Shown here: positions 1 to 9,055 of the stretch, piece after piece
Layout: every line of letters begins with the position of its first letter
How positions within the stretch are numbered: position 1 is the first letter of the stretch
DNA from: Thermoleophilia bacterium SCSIO 60948
GTDB taxonomy: Bacteria > Actinomycetota > Thermoleophilia > Solirubrobacterales > 70-9
Assembly: GCA_021496505.1 (NCBI GenBank)
Contig: CP053031.1
Coordinates: 1,302,001 to 1,366,000, forward strand
Direction: 5' to 3'
Length of the DNA stretch: 64,000 nucleotides
The notes under the pieces: model-generated
What the model saw: only the letters and a program-made list of their open reading frames with translations
Database searches by the model: none
What the model was told of the DNA's origin: nothing
Translations under genes and position numbers: made by a program

Positions 1-440
1 CCTACCGGTTCGGTGACCCCGACATCGGCGACGTCGTCGTCTTCCATCCGCCGGCCGGAGCGCAGGGCGGGGGCGCCCAGTGCGGCGTTGAGAAGAGCGC
101 CGACGAACCGTGCCCCGAAGGGGTCGACCGCGAGGCCGAGGACACGTTCGTGAAGCGGATCGTGGCGGGGCCGGGTGACCGGATCCGGATCGAGGACGGC
201 CACCCGGTGGTCAACGGCGAGCTGATGGACGACGAGCCGTACATCAAACCGTGCGGGCCGAACGGCAGCGCCTGCGACCTCCCGCAGGAGATCACCATTC
301 CACCCGACCAGTACTTCATGATGGGCGACAACCGTGGGGAGTCCGACGACAGCCGCTTCTGGGGACCCGTCCCCGAGGAGTACCTCATCGGCAAGGCCTT
401 CATCACCTACTGGCCCCCGAACCGGATCGGCGGCGTCTGA
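1..440 (+). CDS. lepB: signal peptidase I, C-terminal part (cut by window edge)
   Basis: Membrane-bound serine protease that removes signal peptides from exported proteins. The open frame enters from the left edge (codons in phase with base 3) and ends at a TGA at 438-440, so about 145 C-terminal residues are visible. The segment GDPDIGDVVVFHPP, then FVKRIVAGPGDRI carrying the catalytic lysine region, and MGDNRGESDDSRFWGPV near the end are the usual boxes C, D and E of S26 signal peptidases. A cysteine-containing insertion (QCG...EPCPEG) lies between boxes C and D. The N-terminal membrane anchor and catalytic serine are outside the window. rnhB begins 19 bases downstream on the same strand, so the two are probably cotranscribed. 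Confidence 0.95.
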   Translation, partial: YRFGDPDIGDVVVFHPPAGAQGGGAQCGVEKSADEPCPEGVDREAEDTFVKRIVAGPGDRIRIEDGHPVVNGELMDDEPYIKPCGPNGSACDLPQEITIPPDQYFMMGDNRGESDDSRFWGPVPEEYLIGKAFITYWPPNRIGGV

Positions 441-459
441 GCCGCCGGAGCTGCGGATC

Positions 460-1182
460 GTGAGAGCCGACGAGCCGGAGCCGGTGTCCGCGCCCGCAAG
501 GCGCGAGCCGTCGCCCGGCCGGCTCAAGCGCCGCAACAAGGTCCGCCGCCGCAAGGCGCAGCGGATGTTCAGCTTCGACCGCTCCCACGGCACCCGCTTC
601 GTCGCCGGCGCCGACGAGGCCGGCCGCGGATCGCTCGCGGGCCCGCTCGTCGCGGCGGCCGTACTGCTCGACCTCGAAGGGATCTCGCTGTCGGATCGAC
701 GGGCGCTCGGCGAGCTCGACGACTCGAAGAAGCGGACGGAGGAGGAGCGCGAAGAGCTCTACCCGGCCGTCCTGCGGGCGGCGACGAAGGTCTCGGTGAT
801 CATCCGTTGCGTCCGCGGGATCGATGGCCGCGGACTTCACGTCACGAACCTGACCGCGCTCGGCAAGGCGATCGAGCGCGTCGCGGTACCCGGGGCGACG
901 TGCCTGACGGATGGCTTTCCGGTTCCGAGCTGCCGCGTGGCGCACCGGCCCGTGGTCGGCGGCGACACGACGAGCGCAGCGATCGCGGCGGCGGCCATCG
1001 TCGCCAAGGTGACGCGAGACCGCTGCATGAAGCAGGCGCACGACCACTACCCCGCGTTCGACTTCGCGGGCAACGTCGGTTACTCGACCCCCGGCCATCG
1101 CGCGGCCGTGATCGAGCACGGCCCGTCGAAGATCCATCGGCGCTCCTTCGCCTCGATCGCCTACAGCCAGCTCACGCTCTAG
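460..1182 (+). CDS. rnhB: ribonuclease HII
   Basis: Endonuclease that cuts the RNA strand of RNA-DNA hybrids and removes misincorporated ribonucleotides. The motif GADEAGRGSLAGP holds the first two acidic catalytic residues; DDSKK, the AIAAAAIVAKVTRDR segment and the C-terminal HYPAFDFAGNVGY..PGHR segment are typical of the family. I chose the GTG at 460 because the arginine-lysine-rich stretch before the domain is in frame and lies just after lepB. An ATG at 565 would give a shorter protein starting five residues before the HGTRF segment. Length (about 240 residues) is normal. Followed convergently by yraN. Confidence 0.93.
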   Translation: MRADEPEPVSAPARREPSPGRLKRRNKVRRRKAQRMFSFDRSHGTRFVAGADEAGRGSLAGPLVAAAVLLDLEGISLSDRRALGELDDSKKRTEEEREELYPAVLRAATKVSVIIRCVRGIDGRGLHVTNLTALGKAIERVAVPGATCLTDGFPVPSCRVAHRPVVGGDTTSAAIAAAAIVAKVTRDRCMKQAHDHYPAFDFAGNVGYSTPGHRAAVIEHGPSKIHRRSFASIAYSQLTL

Positions 1183-1241
1183 TCCAGCTCGGCGGCACCG
1201 TGGCACCGCGGTGCCGTGACGATCCCGTCACTCCCTGGGGC

Positions 1242-1670
1242 TCAGAACGCCGCCTTCAGCCGTTCGCCCTCGAGCACCTCGCCGTGCGCGGACAACCGCA
1301 GGCCGATGACGTCGAACCGAATCCCCCGGTTGGGCGGCAACTCGTCGCGATGTTCGCGCAGCCAGGCGGACGCCAGGGCTCGGATCTTCGCCTGCTTTCG
1401 CGGACCGACCGCGCCGGCGGGGGTCTCGGGTCCCGGGGGACCGGTGAGCGTCGCGCGGCCACGGAGGTCAGTGGGCGGCGCCGCGGCGCCGCGGCGCGTC
1501 TTGACCTCGACGAAGACGATCTCCCCGTCCTCGAATACAACGAGATCGAGTTCGCCGCGCACTCCGGCGACCCGTGCGTTCCGCGCCAGAAGCCGCGCGC
1601 CGTGTCGCTCGAGCCCGCGAAGCGCGATCGCCTCGCCCGTATCGCCGAGGGATCTGCGCGCGTCGGGCAT
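1242..1670 (-). CDS. YraN family (UPF0102) nuclease-fold protein
   Basis: Small protein of 142 residues belonging to the UPF0102 family, whose fold is that of Holliday-junction-resolvase-like PD-(D/E)XK nucleases; the biological role is not settled. Visible signs are the N-terminal GDTGEAIALRGLERHGARLLARN, the core GELDLVVFEDGEIVFVEVKTR with the acidic residues and lysine of the nuclease fold, and the end RFDVIGL. The ATG at 1670 gives the usual family start MPDARRSLGDTGE. The gene is divergent from yifB, leaving about 186 bases between them, in which the only element I see is the yifB -10 box. The family commonly sits near rnhB, yifB and dprA, as here. Confidence 0.9.
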   Translation of the reverse strand: MPDARRSLGDTGEAIALRGLERHGARLLARNARVAGVRGELDLVVFEDGEIVFVEVKTRRGAAAPPTDLRGRATLTGPPGPETPAGAVGPRKQAKIRALASAWLREHRDELPPNRGIRFDVIGLRLSAHGEVLEGERLKAAF

Positions 1671-1843
1671 GCTCGAATGGTGCCGCTCGCCAACGCACGC
1701 GTGGTGCGCGTTCCGTGCCGAATCCGTGCCGCTCCGCCCACGGCGGATGAGCAACGCACCGGGTCTGATCGCCAGCCCTGATCCGGCGCCCTTCCGAGGC
1801 TGTTTCGGCGCAATCGCCGCGCCACCCATGAGCCGCGCGGACC

Positions 1844-1849
1844 TAGCTT
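1844..1849 (+). promoter_or_regulatory. -10 box (TAGCTT) for yifB
   Basis: Hexamer TAGCTT ends 7 bases before the GTG start of yifB at 1857 and no Shine-Dalgarno sequence is present, which suggests a leaderless transcript. Confidence 0.5.
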
Positions 1850-1856
1850 CCGGCCG

Positions 1857-3353
1857 GTGCATGCCAGTGCCCGCACTTTCGCGCTGATCGGCGTCGAGGC
1901 CCAGGAGGTCAGGGTCGAGGTCGACGTACGCTCGGGCCTGCCGAGCTTCTCGCTCGTCGGGCTGCCGGACGCCGCGGTCCGCGAATCGCGCGAGCGCGTC
2001 CGTGCCGCGGTCTCGAACGCCGGGTTCGAGTTCCCGCAACGCCGCATCACCGCCAACCTCGCGCCCGCGGACCTGCGCAAGGCGGGCCCCGGCTTCGATC
2101 TCGCGATCGCCGCCGCGCTCCTCGTTGCCTCAGACCAGATCAAGCCGCGTGCGCTCGAGGGGCTCGCGCTCGCCGGTGAGCTCGCGCTCGACGGAGGTGT
2201 TCGCGCCGCGCCCGGCGCTCTGGCGATGGCGGAGGCGGCGAGGAGGCTGGAGCTCGCCGGCATCGCCGTGGCGCGATCGAGCGGAGGGGAGGCGGCACTG
2301 GCCGGCGACGTCCGGGTCGTGCCCGTGTCGCACCTCGCCGACCTCAAGCTGCTCGGCTCCGACGACGAGCCGGAGCAGCCGTCACCGCTCGACATCGAAC
2401 CCGCCGATCCGCTTCCCAGTGACCCGGATCTCGCTGACTTGCGCGGCCAGCCGATGCTGCGCTTCGCGCTCGAGGTCGCCGCCGCCGGTCGCCACAACAT
2501 GCTGATGCTCGGTCCACCCGGCGCCGGGAAGTCGTTGGCCGCGCGGCGGCTTCCCTCGATCATGCCTGCGCTGACCCGCGCGGAAGCGATCGAGGTCATG
2601 CGCATCGCCGGAGCCTGCGGCCGTGCCGGCGCGCGGATCGGACGGCGTCCGTTCCGCGCGCCCCATCACACGATCTCCCCGGCGGGCCTCGTCGGCGGCG
2701 GGTCACCGCCGCGAGCGGGGGAGATCACGCTCGCCCACCGCGGTGTTCTCTTCCTCGACGAGCTCGGCGAGTTCACCCGGGAGGCGCTCGAGGCTCTCCG
2801 TGGCCCGCTCGAGGACGGCACCGTGTCGATCACCCGCGCCAACTCGCGTGCCACGTTCCCGTGCTCGTTCTCGCTGGTCGCGGCGGCGAATCCGTGCCCA
2901 TGCGGGAGAGGAGCCGACTCCGGCGAGTGCGAGTGCGGCCCAGCCGCGGTGCGCCGGTACCGAGGCAGGCTCAGCGGGCCGCTCGCCGATCGGATGGACA
3001 TCTCGATCGCGATCGGCCAACCGAGCGCCGAGCAGATGGCGGGAGGCGACGGGGAGGCGTCGGCGACCGTCCGCGAGCGGGTCGCAGACGCGCGACGTCT
3101 GCAGGCCGAGAGACTGGGGGAGGGCCGGGTCAACGCCGATCTCGGACCGGCCGAGCTGCGTCGGACGATCGGTCTCGAGCCGGCCGCGCGGACGCTCATC
3201 GCCTCCGCATTCGATGCGCTGAGGCTGTCGGGCCGCGGTCACGATCGCGTCCTGCGGGTCGCGCGAACCGTCGCCGACCTCGAGGGCACCGAGCGCGTGC
3301 GCTCCGAGCACGTCGAGCGAGCCCTGGTCCTGCGCTCCCAGGGGCCGAGATGA
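1857..3353 (+). CDS. YifB/ComM family Mg-chelatase-like AAA ATPase
   Basis: AAA+ ATPase related to magnesium chelatase subunit I; in naturally competent bacteria the ComM member drives branch migration during integration of incoming DNA. The N-terminal 170 residues (ARTFALIGVEA, SLVGLPDAAVRESRERVRAA) form the S5-like domain. Walker A GPPGAGKS and Walker B LFLDELGEF follow, then a cysteine cluster CPCGRG...CECG typical of the family and a C-terminal Mg-chelatase domain. The GTG at 1857 gives the expected start. The last bases overlap dprA (ATGA), so yifB and dprA are translationally coupled, a pairing that fits a DNA uptake and recombination role. Confidence 0.93.
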   Translation: MHASARTFALIGVEAQEVRVEVDVRSGLPSFSLVGLPDAAVRESRERVRAAVSNAGFEFPQRRITANLAPADLRKAGPGFDLAIAAALLVASDQIKPRALEGLALAGELALDGGVRAAPGALAMAEAARRLELAGIAVARSSGGEAALAGDVRVVPVSHLADLKLLGSDDEPEQPSPLDIEPADPLPSDPDLADLRGQPMLRFALEVAAAGRHNMLMLGPPGAGKSLAARRLPSIMPALTRAEAIEVMRIAGACGRAGARIGRRPFRAPHHTISPAGLVGGGSPPRAGEITLAHRGVLFLDELGEFTREALEALRGPLEDGTVSITRANSRATFPCSFSLVAAANPCPCGRGADSGECECGPAAVRRYRGRLSGPLADRMDISIAIGQPSAEQMAGGDGEASATVRERVADARRLQAERLGEGRVNADLGPAELRRTIGLEPAARTLIASAFDALRLSGRGHDRVLRVARTVADLEGTERVRSEHVERALVLRSQGPR

Positions 3354-4312
3354 GTGGCGCCGTCGCGCGGGCAGGCGGCACCGCGGTGCCGCCGGGGGAC
3401 CCGGCTCGCTGGCGGCTCGAGGTCCGCGACGCCGACTATCCGGCCTCACTCGCCGAGCTCGCCGAGCGACCGGACGTCGCCGGCCCGCCGCCAGCGACGA
3501 TCTGGGGCGTCGGGGACCGGCGACTGCTGACCGAGCTGGAGCCCACCTTCGCCGTGACTATCGTCGGCTCGCGACGGCCGAGCGCGTACGGTCTCGAGGT
3601 GGCCGAGGATCTCGGCTCCGAGCTCGCCGCCGCCGGGCTGACGGTGATCAGCGGGATGGCGATGGGGATCGACGCCGCGGCGCACCGCGGCGCGCTCGCC
3701 GCTCAGGGTGCCTCGATCGCGGTCCTCGCCGGCGGGCCGGACGATCCCTACCCGCCCTCTCAACGCGGTCTCCACGCCGACCTGCTCGCGGCCGGCGCCG
3801 CGATCGGCGAGAGACCTCACGGCGAGGAGCCGCCGGGTCCATGGGCGTTTCGCGAGCGCAACCGGATCATGGCCGCACTGAGCGACGCCACGATCGTGGT
3901 CGAGGCGGCGGAACGTTCCGGATCGCTGATCACGGCACGGATCGCGACCGAGCTCGGACGCCGCGTCTGCTGCGTGCCCGGCCGGATCGGGGCGACCCTG
4001 GCGGCCGGCCCGAACGGCCTGATCCGCGACGGCGCGGAGCTGATCCGGGGCGCGGAGGACTTCCTCGACGGCGCGATCGGTGTCGGCGCACGTCGCGCGC
4101 GGATGCCGGCTCGCGACCTCGAGCCGGAGCTCGAGCGGTTGCTCGAGGTGATCGAGGGTGGCGCGTCGACCCCTGACGCGATCGCCGCAGAGGGCCCGGG
4201 TCCGGCAGCCGAGATAGCGGTCGCGCTCGTCCGGCTGGAGATCCTCGGCCTCGTCCGCTGTGACTCGCAGGGCCGCTACGAGACCTCGACCCACACAAGG
4301 AGACGACCATGA
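3350..4312 (+). CDS. dprA: DNA-processing protein DprA
   Basis: Binds incoming single-stranded DNA and loads RecA during transformation; found in most bacteria regardless of competence. The Rossmann-like core is clear: TIVGSRRPSAYG, then SGMAMGIDAAAHRGAL, AVLAGGPDDPYPPSQRGL, FRERNRIMAALSD and VEAAERSGSLITA. A C-terminal winged-helix-like segment (about residues 245-315) follows. The ATG at 3350 overlaps the yifB stop as ATGA. The gene ends in another ATGA overlap at 4309-4312 with a possible start of the thiD frame. Length (320 residues) is normal. Confidence 0.94.
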   Translation: MSGAVARAGGTAVPPGDPARWRLEVRDADYPASLAELAERPDVAGPPPATIWGVGDRRLLTELEPTFAVTIVGSRRPSAYGLEVAEDLGSELAAAGLTVISGMAMGIDAAAHRGALAAQGASIAVLAGGPDDPYPPSQRGLHADLLAAGAAIGERPHGEEPPGPWAFRERNRIMAALSDATIVVEAAERSGSLITARIATELGRRVCCVPGRIGATLAAGPNGLIRDGAELIRGAEDFLDGAIGVGARRARMPARDLEPELERLLEVIEGGASTPDAIAAEGPGPAAEIAVALVRLEILGLVRCDSQGRYETSTHTRRRP

Positions 4313-4351
4313 CCCGCTACTACTCCTCCTACTCCACCGGGCGCCGCTCCC

Positions 4352-4357
4352 TAGGCT
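4352..4357 (+). promoter_or_regulatory. -10 box (TAGGCT) for thiD
   Basis: TAGGCT ends 8 bases before the ATG at 4366. It supports the shorter, leaderless start of thiD over the ATG at 4309. Confidence 0.5.
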
Positions 4358-4365
4358 GGACATCG

Positions 4366-5259
4366 ATGCCGGCCGCTCCGCCCGCCTGTCTGACGATCGC
4401 CGGGTCGGACTCGGGAGGGGGGGCCGGGATCCAGGCGGATCTCAAGGCGTTCGCACGCTGCGGGGTTCACGGCACGAGCGCGATCACCGCGCTCACGGCG
4501 CAGAACACCGTCGGCGTCCTCGGCGTCGAGCCGGTGCCGCCGGAGTTCATCGTCGCGCAGATCGACGCGGTCGCCGATGACATCGCGATAGCCGCGGTGA
4601 AGGTCGGCATGCTCGGCGACGCCAGGACCGCTGAGGCCGTCGCGGGAGCAATCGAGCGCCGCTTCGCCGACGTGCCGGTCGTCGTCGATCCGGTCATGGT
4701 CTCCGAGAGCGGCGGCACCCTGCTCGAGACCGATGCCGAGGACGTTCTCGCCCGGCGGGTGATACCGCTCGCGACCGTGACGACTCCCAACGTCTCTGAG
4801 GCCCGACGCCTGGCGATCGCCGCCGGGCTTTCTCCGGCCGAGGCCGAGGCCGCCGGGCAGGGCGAGCTCGCGCGCGCGATCCAGGGCCTGGGCGTCGAGT
4901 TCGTGGTCGTCACCGGCGGTCATACGGAGCGCGGTCGCGACGCACTCATGAAGCCTGGGCGCAAGCGGCCCGACTGGATCCACTCGTCGTTCGATGCCGC
5001 CGCGAAGTCGGCTCACGGCTCGGGCTGTACGCACTCTTCGTCGCTCGCGGCGTTCCTGGCCCACGGTCTCGACGTGAGCCGGGCGGCGACCGAGGCGAAC
5101 GCGATCGCCTCATTCGCCGTGCGCCACGGCATCGATTCGATCGGCGGCGGACCGGGCCCCGTCGACGCGCTCGGTCTGCCGCGACGTACCGAGGGCGGCC
5201 TGGCTTGGTTCACCGAGGAGTACCAGGAGTCCGACCCTTTCCGGGAGCTCCCGTTCTGA
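4366..5259 (+). CDS. thiD: hydroxymethylpyrimidine/phosphomethylpyrimidine kinase
   Basis: Phosphorylates the pyrimidine precursor of thiamine twice, giving HMP-PP. Ribokinase-fold motifs are clear: [21 protein letters not shown] at the start, [26 protein letters not shown] and the anion-hole region [15 protein letters not shown]. Two starts compete. The ATG at 4366 matches the family N terminus and follows a -10-like TAGGCT. The ATG at 4309 overlaps the dprA stop, has a strong AAGGAG seven to eight bases upstream, and would add 19 residues rich in Tyr, Ser and Arg that are not usual for ThiD. I prefer 4366 but both could be used. No other thiamine gene and no TPP riboswitch is visible. Confidence 0.92.
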   Translation: MPAAPPACLTIAGSDSGGGAGIQADLKAFARCGVHGTSAITALTAQNTVGVLGVEPVPPEFIVAQIDAVADDIAIAAVKVGMLGDARTAEAVAGAIERRFADVPVVVDPVMVSESGGTLLETDAEDVLARRVIPLATVTTPNVSEARRLAIAAGLSPAEAEAAGQGELARAIQGLGVEFVVVTGGHTERGRDALMKPGRKRPDWIHSSFDAAAKSAHGSGCTHSSSLAAFLAHGLDVSRAATEANAIASFAVRHGIDSIGGGPGPVDALGLPRRTEGGLAWFTEEYQESDPFRELPF

Positions 5260-5266
5260 GCGCTGC

Positions 5267-5272
5267 AATAAT
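5267..5272 (+). promoter_or_regulatory. -10-like box (AATAAT) for the 81-residue orphan gene
   Basis: AT-rich hexamer AATAAT stands out in GC-rich DNA and ends 6 bases before the GTG at 5279. Confidence 0.35.
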
Positions 5273-5278
5273 CGCCGG

Positions 5279-5524
5279 GTGAGGTTCGTGCGAATGAAGC
5301 CCGGTCATGGCGACGTCCTGCTGGCCGAGGGCGATCCGGATCTCGCCGAGGACGAGGAGCGACTGATCGCCGAGTTCCGCCGCCAGCTCGACGAGGGGAT
5401 GTGGGCCGCGGTCCCGACCGAGGCCGAACCAGGTCGGCGTGAGGCCATGATGGTCAAAGCCTTCGAGGAGATCCCGCGCGACGCGGAGCGCGTCGTTTTC
5501 TTCCCGCGCGCGGCGGGGGGCTGA
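5279..5524 (+). CDS. small conserved-looking protein of unknown function
   Basis: An 81-residue soluble protein that I do not recognise. The N-terminal half is acidic (EGDPDLAEDEERLIAEFRRQL), followed by a Trp-containing turn and a C-terminal strand-like DAERVVFFPRAAGG. There is no signal peptide, membrane segment or metal motif. It starts with GTG just after an AT-rich -10-like box, so it may have its own leaderless transcript. It lies 19 bases after thiD and is followed after 43 bases by another unknown gene. Coding is supported by GC-rich third positions and by filling the whole interval on the sense strand. Confidence 0.6.
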   Translation: MRFVRMKPGHGDVLLAEGDPDLAEDEERLIAEFRRQLDEGMWAAVPTEAEPGRREAMMVKAFEEIPRDAERVVFFPRAAGG

Positions 5525-5567
5525 TGGACGGGCGGATCGAACCCAGCCGCCTCCGGGTGGCCGCGCG

Positions 5568-6137
5568 ATGACGATCGCTCTGCTCGTCGCGCTGTTCGGC
5601 GCGGGTCTGCTGTTGGCTCTCGGGACTGGTGGCCGACGTCCGCCGCAGGAGCGTTGGCGGACGGCTCGCCGTAAGACCCCGCCCGTCGCCCGGTCCTATG
5701 ACCCGGGCCGTGAGCTGCGCGCTGAGCGCAAGGCCCGGGAGCTGCTCGCGTCGGTCGTCTCGGCCGAGGACTACGAGCTCTACGAGTCGCTCGGCTTCAT
5801 CGCGGTCGCGGGGCGCTCGCGCGACGGGGTCGCGCCGCGCTACGGCTACCTCGTCTATCCCCATCGTCCGATCATCGCCTACGACACCCGCACCCTCGAG
5901 CCGCTCAGCGAGTACTGCGTCGGCTTTCCAGATCACAGCGACCCGGCGCTCGGTCAGCGACTGCCGGACGCTGACGACGTCCTCGCGAAGTGGATGAGCC
6001 TGCGCGCGCAGGAGGAGCGGTTGATCGCCGAGTCGAACATGCACCTGCCGGGCCGGCAGGTCGATCCGCGACGGGTTCGCGGCGATCTCCTGCGGCTGCG
6101 CGACTGGCGTGCCTCCCGGGCGAGGGCCGCGGCGTGA
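5568..6137 (+). CDS. unknown protein with N-terminal membrane anchor
   Basis: 189 residues. Residues 3-20 ([17 protein letters not shown]) form one membrane helix, followed by a basic cytosol-type stretch and a soluble domain. The domain contains [15 protein letters not shown], a tyrosine-rich strand pair ([15 protein letters not shown]), and [33 protein letters not shown] do not recognise the family and do not assign a function. The stop overlaps the GTG start of ilvD (GTGA), so the two are likely translated from one message, but a role in amino acid synthesis does not follow from that. Confidence 0.7.
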   Translation: MTIALLVALFGAGLLLALGTGGRRPPQERWRTARRKTPPVARSYDPGRELRAERKARELLASVVSAEDYELYESLGFIAVAGRSRDGVAPRYGYLVYPHRPIIAYDTRTLEPLSEYCVGFPDHSDPALGQRLPDADDVLAKWMSLRAQEERLIAESNMHLPGRQVDPRRVRGDLLRLRDWRASRARAAA

Positions 6138-7876
6138 CGCCGCCGGAGATTCCGAGCGGCCTCGCCGGCGGTGGCGAGACGGCGAACGGCGACGCCAGAG
6201 CGGCTGGCGGTCTTCCCCGGCCGCGCTCGGCAGCCGTGTTCGACGGCCCGTCGCGCGCGGCGGCGCGCGCCTACATGAAGGGGATCGGGTTCGACGACGC
6301 GGCGCTCAAGCGCCCGACCGTCGGCATCGCGAACACCTGGACCGAAGCGATGCCGTGCAACTACGGGTTGCGGGGCCTGGCCGAGCACGTCAAGGAGGGC
6401 GTCCGCGCCGCCGGCGGCACGCCGATGGAGTTCAACACGATCGCGATCTCGGACGGGATCACGATGGGTACCCGCGGGATGAAGACCTCGCTGGTCAGCC
6501 GCGAGATGATCGCCGACTCGATCGAGCTCGCGGTGACCGGCTATCAGTTCGACGCGGTCATCGCCCTGTCGGCCTGCGACAAGACGATCCCGGGTTGTGC
6601 GATGGCTCTCGCGCGCCTCGACGTTCCCTCGCTCCTGCTCTACGGGGGGTCGATCGCCCCTGGTCGCTACCAGGGGCGCGACGTCACGATCGTCGACGTA
6701 TTCGAGGCGATCGGCGCCCAGGCGGCGGGCAGGATCTCCGAACAGGAGCTGACCGATCTCGAGGACGTCGCGAGCCCTGGAGCCGGGGCGTGCGGCGGCC
6801 AGTTCACCGCGAACACGATGGCCTGCGCGTTCGAGGCGCTCGGGATCTCCCCCGGGGGTTCGGCGATGGTGCCGGCGGAGGATCCGACGAAGGAGGAGGT
6901 CGCCGAGCAGATCGGCCGGCTCGTCATGAACGTCCTCGCCGAGGATCTGCGACCGAGCCGCATCATCACCCGGAACTCACTCGAGAACGCGATCGCCTGC
7001 GTCAGCGCGTCGGGCGGATCGACCAACGGGGTGCTGCACCTGCTCGCGGTCGCGCGTGAGGCCGGGATCGAGCTCGACATCGACGACTTCGAGCGCGTCT
7101 CCCGCCGCACCCCGACCCTCGCCGACATGAAGCCTGGCGGGCGCTACGTCGCGACCGATCTCTACCGCGCCGGGGGTGTCCCGTTGCTGCTTTCGCGGCT
7201 CGACGATGCGGGGCTGCTGCACCGCGACGAGCTGACCGTCACCGGGCGGACGATCGGGGAGGAGGCCGACGCGGCGGTCGAGGGCGAGGGCCAGGAGGTC
7301 GTGCTGCCGGCCGATGCTCCGCTCAAGCCGGAGGGCGGGATCGCGATCCTGCGCGGCAACCTCGCAGCCGACGGCGCGGTCGTGAAGGCAGCCGGTACCG
7401 CGCGGAGCGGGCAGACCGGGCCGGCACGGGTCTTCGAGCGCGAGGAGGATTGCTTCCGTGCCGTCCGCGGCGGGGAGATCAACCCCGGCGACGTGATCGT
7501 GATCCGCAACGAGGGGCCCGCCGGTGGTCCGGGAATGCGCGAGATGCTCCAGGTCACCGCCGCGATCGTCGGCGAGGGGCTCGGTGAAGAGGTCGCGCTC
7601 GTCACCGACGGGCGGTTCTCGGGAGCCACCCGAGGACTGATGGTCGGGCATGTCGCGCCCGAGGCGGTCAAGGGTGGAGCGATCGCGGCGGTCGAGGAAG
7701 GTGATCAGATCACGATCGACATCGCCGCCCGCGAGCTGTCGGTCGACCTGACCGACGAGCAGATCGCTCAGCGTGTCGCCGCCTACACCGCTCCCGAGCC
7801 GGCCTTCCCGACCGGCGCGATGGCGAAATACGCCGCCAGCGTCAGCTCGGCGTCGGCCGGCGCGATAACCGTCTAG
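6134..7876 (+). CDS. ilvD: dihydroxy-acid dehydratase
   Basis: Fe-S dehydratase in valine, leucine and isoleucine synthesis, converting dihydroxy acids to 2-oxo acids. Cluster and active-site signatures are present: [10 protein letters not shown] with two cysteines, [12 protein letters not shown] with the third, [13 protein letters not shown], and [16 protein letters not shown]. About 580 residues, a normal length. The GTG at 6134 overlaps the preceding stop; an ATG within the core (MKGIGF) is too late. The first 40 residues are a variable lead before the [16 protein letters not shown] segment. The stop TAG overlaps the stop of the convergent hydrolase gene. Confidence 0.95.
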   Translation: MTPPEIPSGLAGGGETANGDARAAGGLPRPRSAAVFDGPSRAAARAYMKGIGFDDAALKRPTVGIANTWTEAMPCNYGLRGLAEHVKEGVRAAGGTPMEFNTIAISDGITMGTRGMKTSLVSREMIADSIELAVTGYQFDAVIALSACDKTIPGCAMALARLDVPSLLLYGGSIAPGRYQGRDVTIVDVFEAIGAQAAGRISEQELTDLEDVASPGAGACGGQFTANTMACAFEALGISPGGSAMVPAEDPTKEEVAEQIGRLVMNVLAEDLRPSRIITRNSLENAIACVSASGGSTNGVLHLLAVAREAGIELDIDDFERVSRRTPTLADMKPGGRYVATDLYRAGGVPLLLSRLDDAGLLHRDELTVTGRTIGEEADAAVEGEGQEVVLPADAPLKPEGGIAILRGNLAADGAVVKAAGTARSGQTGPARVFEREEDCFRAVRGGEINPGDVIVIRNEGPAGGPGMREMLQVTAAIVGEGLGEEVALVTDGRFSGATRGLMVGHVAPEAVKGGAIAAVEEGDQITIDIAARELSVDLTDEQIAQRVAAYTAPEPAFPTGAMAKYAASVSSASAGAITV

Positions 7877-8955
7877 GAAGCGGTCGGAGCGGCGAGGCTC
7901 GGCTGCTGGCCGGTCGCGCTCGACCCCGCGTGTTCGACGAGGAGCTCCTCGAGCAGACGGTTGAAGCGAATCGGGTGCTCGAGCTGCGGCAGGTGGCCGC
8001 AATCCTCGTAGCAGTCGAGGCGCGCGTTCGGGATCCGGTGGGTGAAGATCGCGGCGTCGCGAGGGGGCACGATCCGGTCCTGGCGTCCGCATACGACCGT
8101 CGTCGGCAGCAGGATCGACCCGAGCTCGTCGGTGACGTCGTATCCGAGCATCGATTCCATCGCCGGTAGAAACGCGGGCCGGCCCGTTCCACCGCGGAGC
8201 TGCTCGACGAGCAGCTCGTAGCGCAACTTCCGTGGGTGGAGGAAGACGCCCTCGAAGCCGAGCGCCCTCAGCCGCGGTCTGCGCATCGTCCGCTTCTGCC
8301 ACTCGAGCGCGAACGGCGTCAGCGCCTGAAGGACGCGCACCGCGGTCTCGACGGGTCGCGCGCTGACGGTCGCGCTCGAGATGCCGGCCGCGGCGAGCAG
8401 GATCAGCTGGCGGTAGCGATCGGGCGATCGCAGCACCGCCTCGACCGAGATGAAGCCGCCCATCGAATTGCCGACGAGCGTCGGCTTCTCGAGCTCGAGC
8501 GCATCGGCGAACGCGGTGACCACGCGCGCGTAGGCGGGGATCGAGACGTCCCAGTCGGGCATCGGCGAGGCGCCGAAGCCGGGCAGGTCGAGCGCGACGA
8601 CCCGATGTCGTTCGGCGGCGGCCGGGATCGTCTCGAGGAAGTTCTGCCAGCACCCCGAGATGCCATGGACGAGCAGGACCACGTCGCCCTCGCCGATGTC
8701 GACGTAGTTGATCGGAACCTGCCCGTAGGGTCCTTCGCCGTCGCTTGGTCGCTCGATCTCGAGCGTGATCTGTCGCAGATGCTGCTGCCAGTCGACCTCG
8801 AGCCAGGCGGGGGTGGGGTCCGGGTTGCCGTAGGGATCGGGCCCGTCGTACGGGGTCGGCGCCGGCCGCCGCCTCGGGCCGGGCGTTCTCCGCTCACCGC
8901 TGTCGCTCAGCAGGCGGGCGAGCTTCCTGCGGGCCTTTTCGGCGGACGTGGGCAC
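7873..8955 (-). CDS. alpha/beta-fold hydrolase
   Basis: About 360 residues. The first 70 residues are basic and proline-rich; the hydrolase fold follows. Visible motifs are the oxyanion segment [10 protein letters not shown], the nucleophile elbow [13 protein letters not shown] with Ser in GNSMGG, an acid in [12 protein letters not shown] and the catalytic His in [10 protein letters not shown]. The substrate cannot be told from sequence; the MhpC/epoxide-hydrolase-like group is the nearest comparison. I chose the GTG at 8955 because a TAGGAT box lies 7 bases upstream; an ATG at 8979 would add eight residues. It is divergent from the acyltransferase gene, which could hint at lipid metabolism. 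Confidence 0.87.
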   Translation of the reverse strand: MPTSAEKARRKLARLLSDSGERRTPGPRRRPAPTPYDGPDPYGNPDPTPAWLEVDWQQHLRQITLEIERPSDGEGPYGQVPINYVDIGEGDVVLLVHGISGCWQNFLETIPAAAERHRVVALDLPGFGASPMPDWDVSIPAYARVVTAFADALELEKPTLVGNSMGGFISVEAVLRSPDRYRQLILLAAAGISSATVSARPVETAVRVLQALTPFALEWQKRTMRRPRLRALGFEGVFLHPRKLRYELLVEQLRGGTGRPAFLPAMESMLGYDVTDELGSILLPTTVVCGRQDRIVPPRDAAIFTHRIPNARLDCYEDCGHLPQLEHPIRFNRLLEELLVEHAGSSATGQQPSLAAPTAS

Positions 8956-8962
8956 GGTCGGA

Positions 8963-8968
8963 ATCCTA
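8963..8968 (-). promoter_or_regulatory. -10 box (TAGGAT) for the alpha/beta hydrolase
   Basis: Read on the minus strand, TAGGAT ends 7 bases before the GTG at 8955. It would lie inside the coding region if translation began at 8979. Confidence 0.4.
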
Positions 8969-9038
8969 AACCGAAACATCGAACGATGTCACGGTTCCCG
9001 GGCGACCGGAAGTGTGTCGACCTGGGTGCCGGGGTGCT

Positions 9039-9044
9039 TAGATT
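9039..9044 (+). promoter_or_regulatory. -10 box (TAGATT) for the acyltransferase operon
   Basis: TAGATT ends 11 bases before the ATG at 9056, giving a near-leaderless transcript. Confidence 0.55.
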
Positions 9045-9055
9045 GGCGGTCCCCG

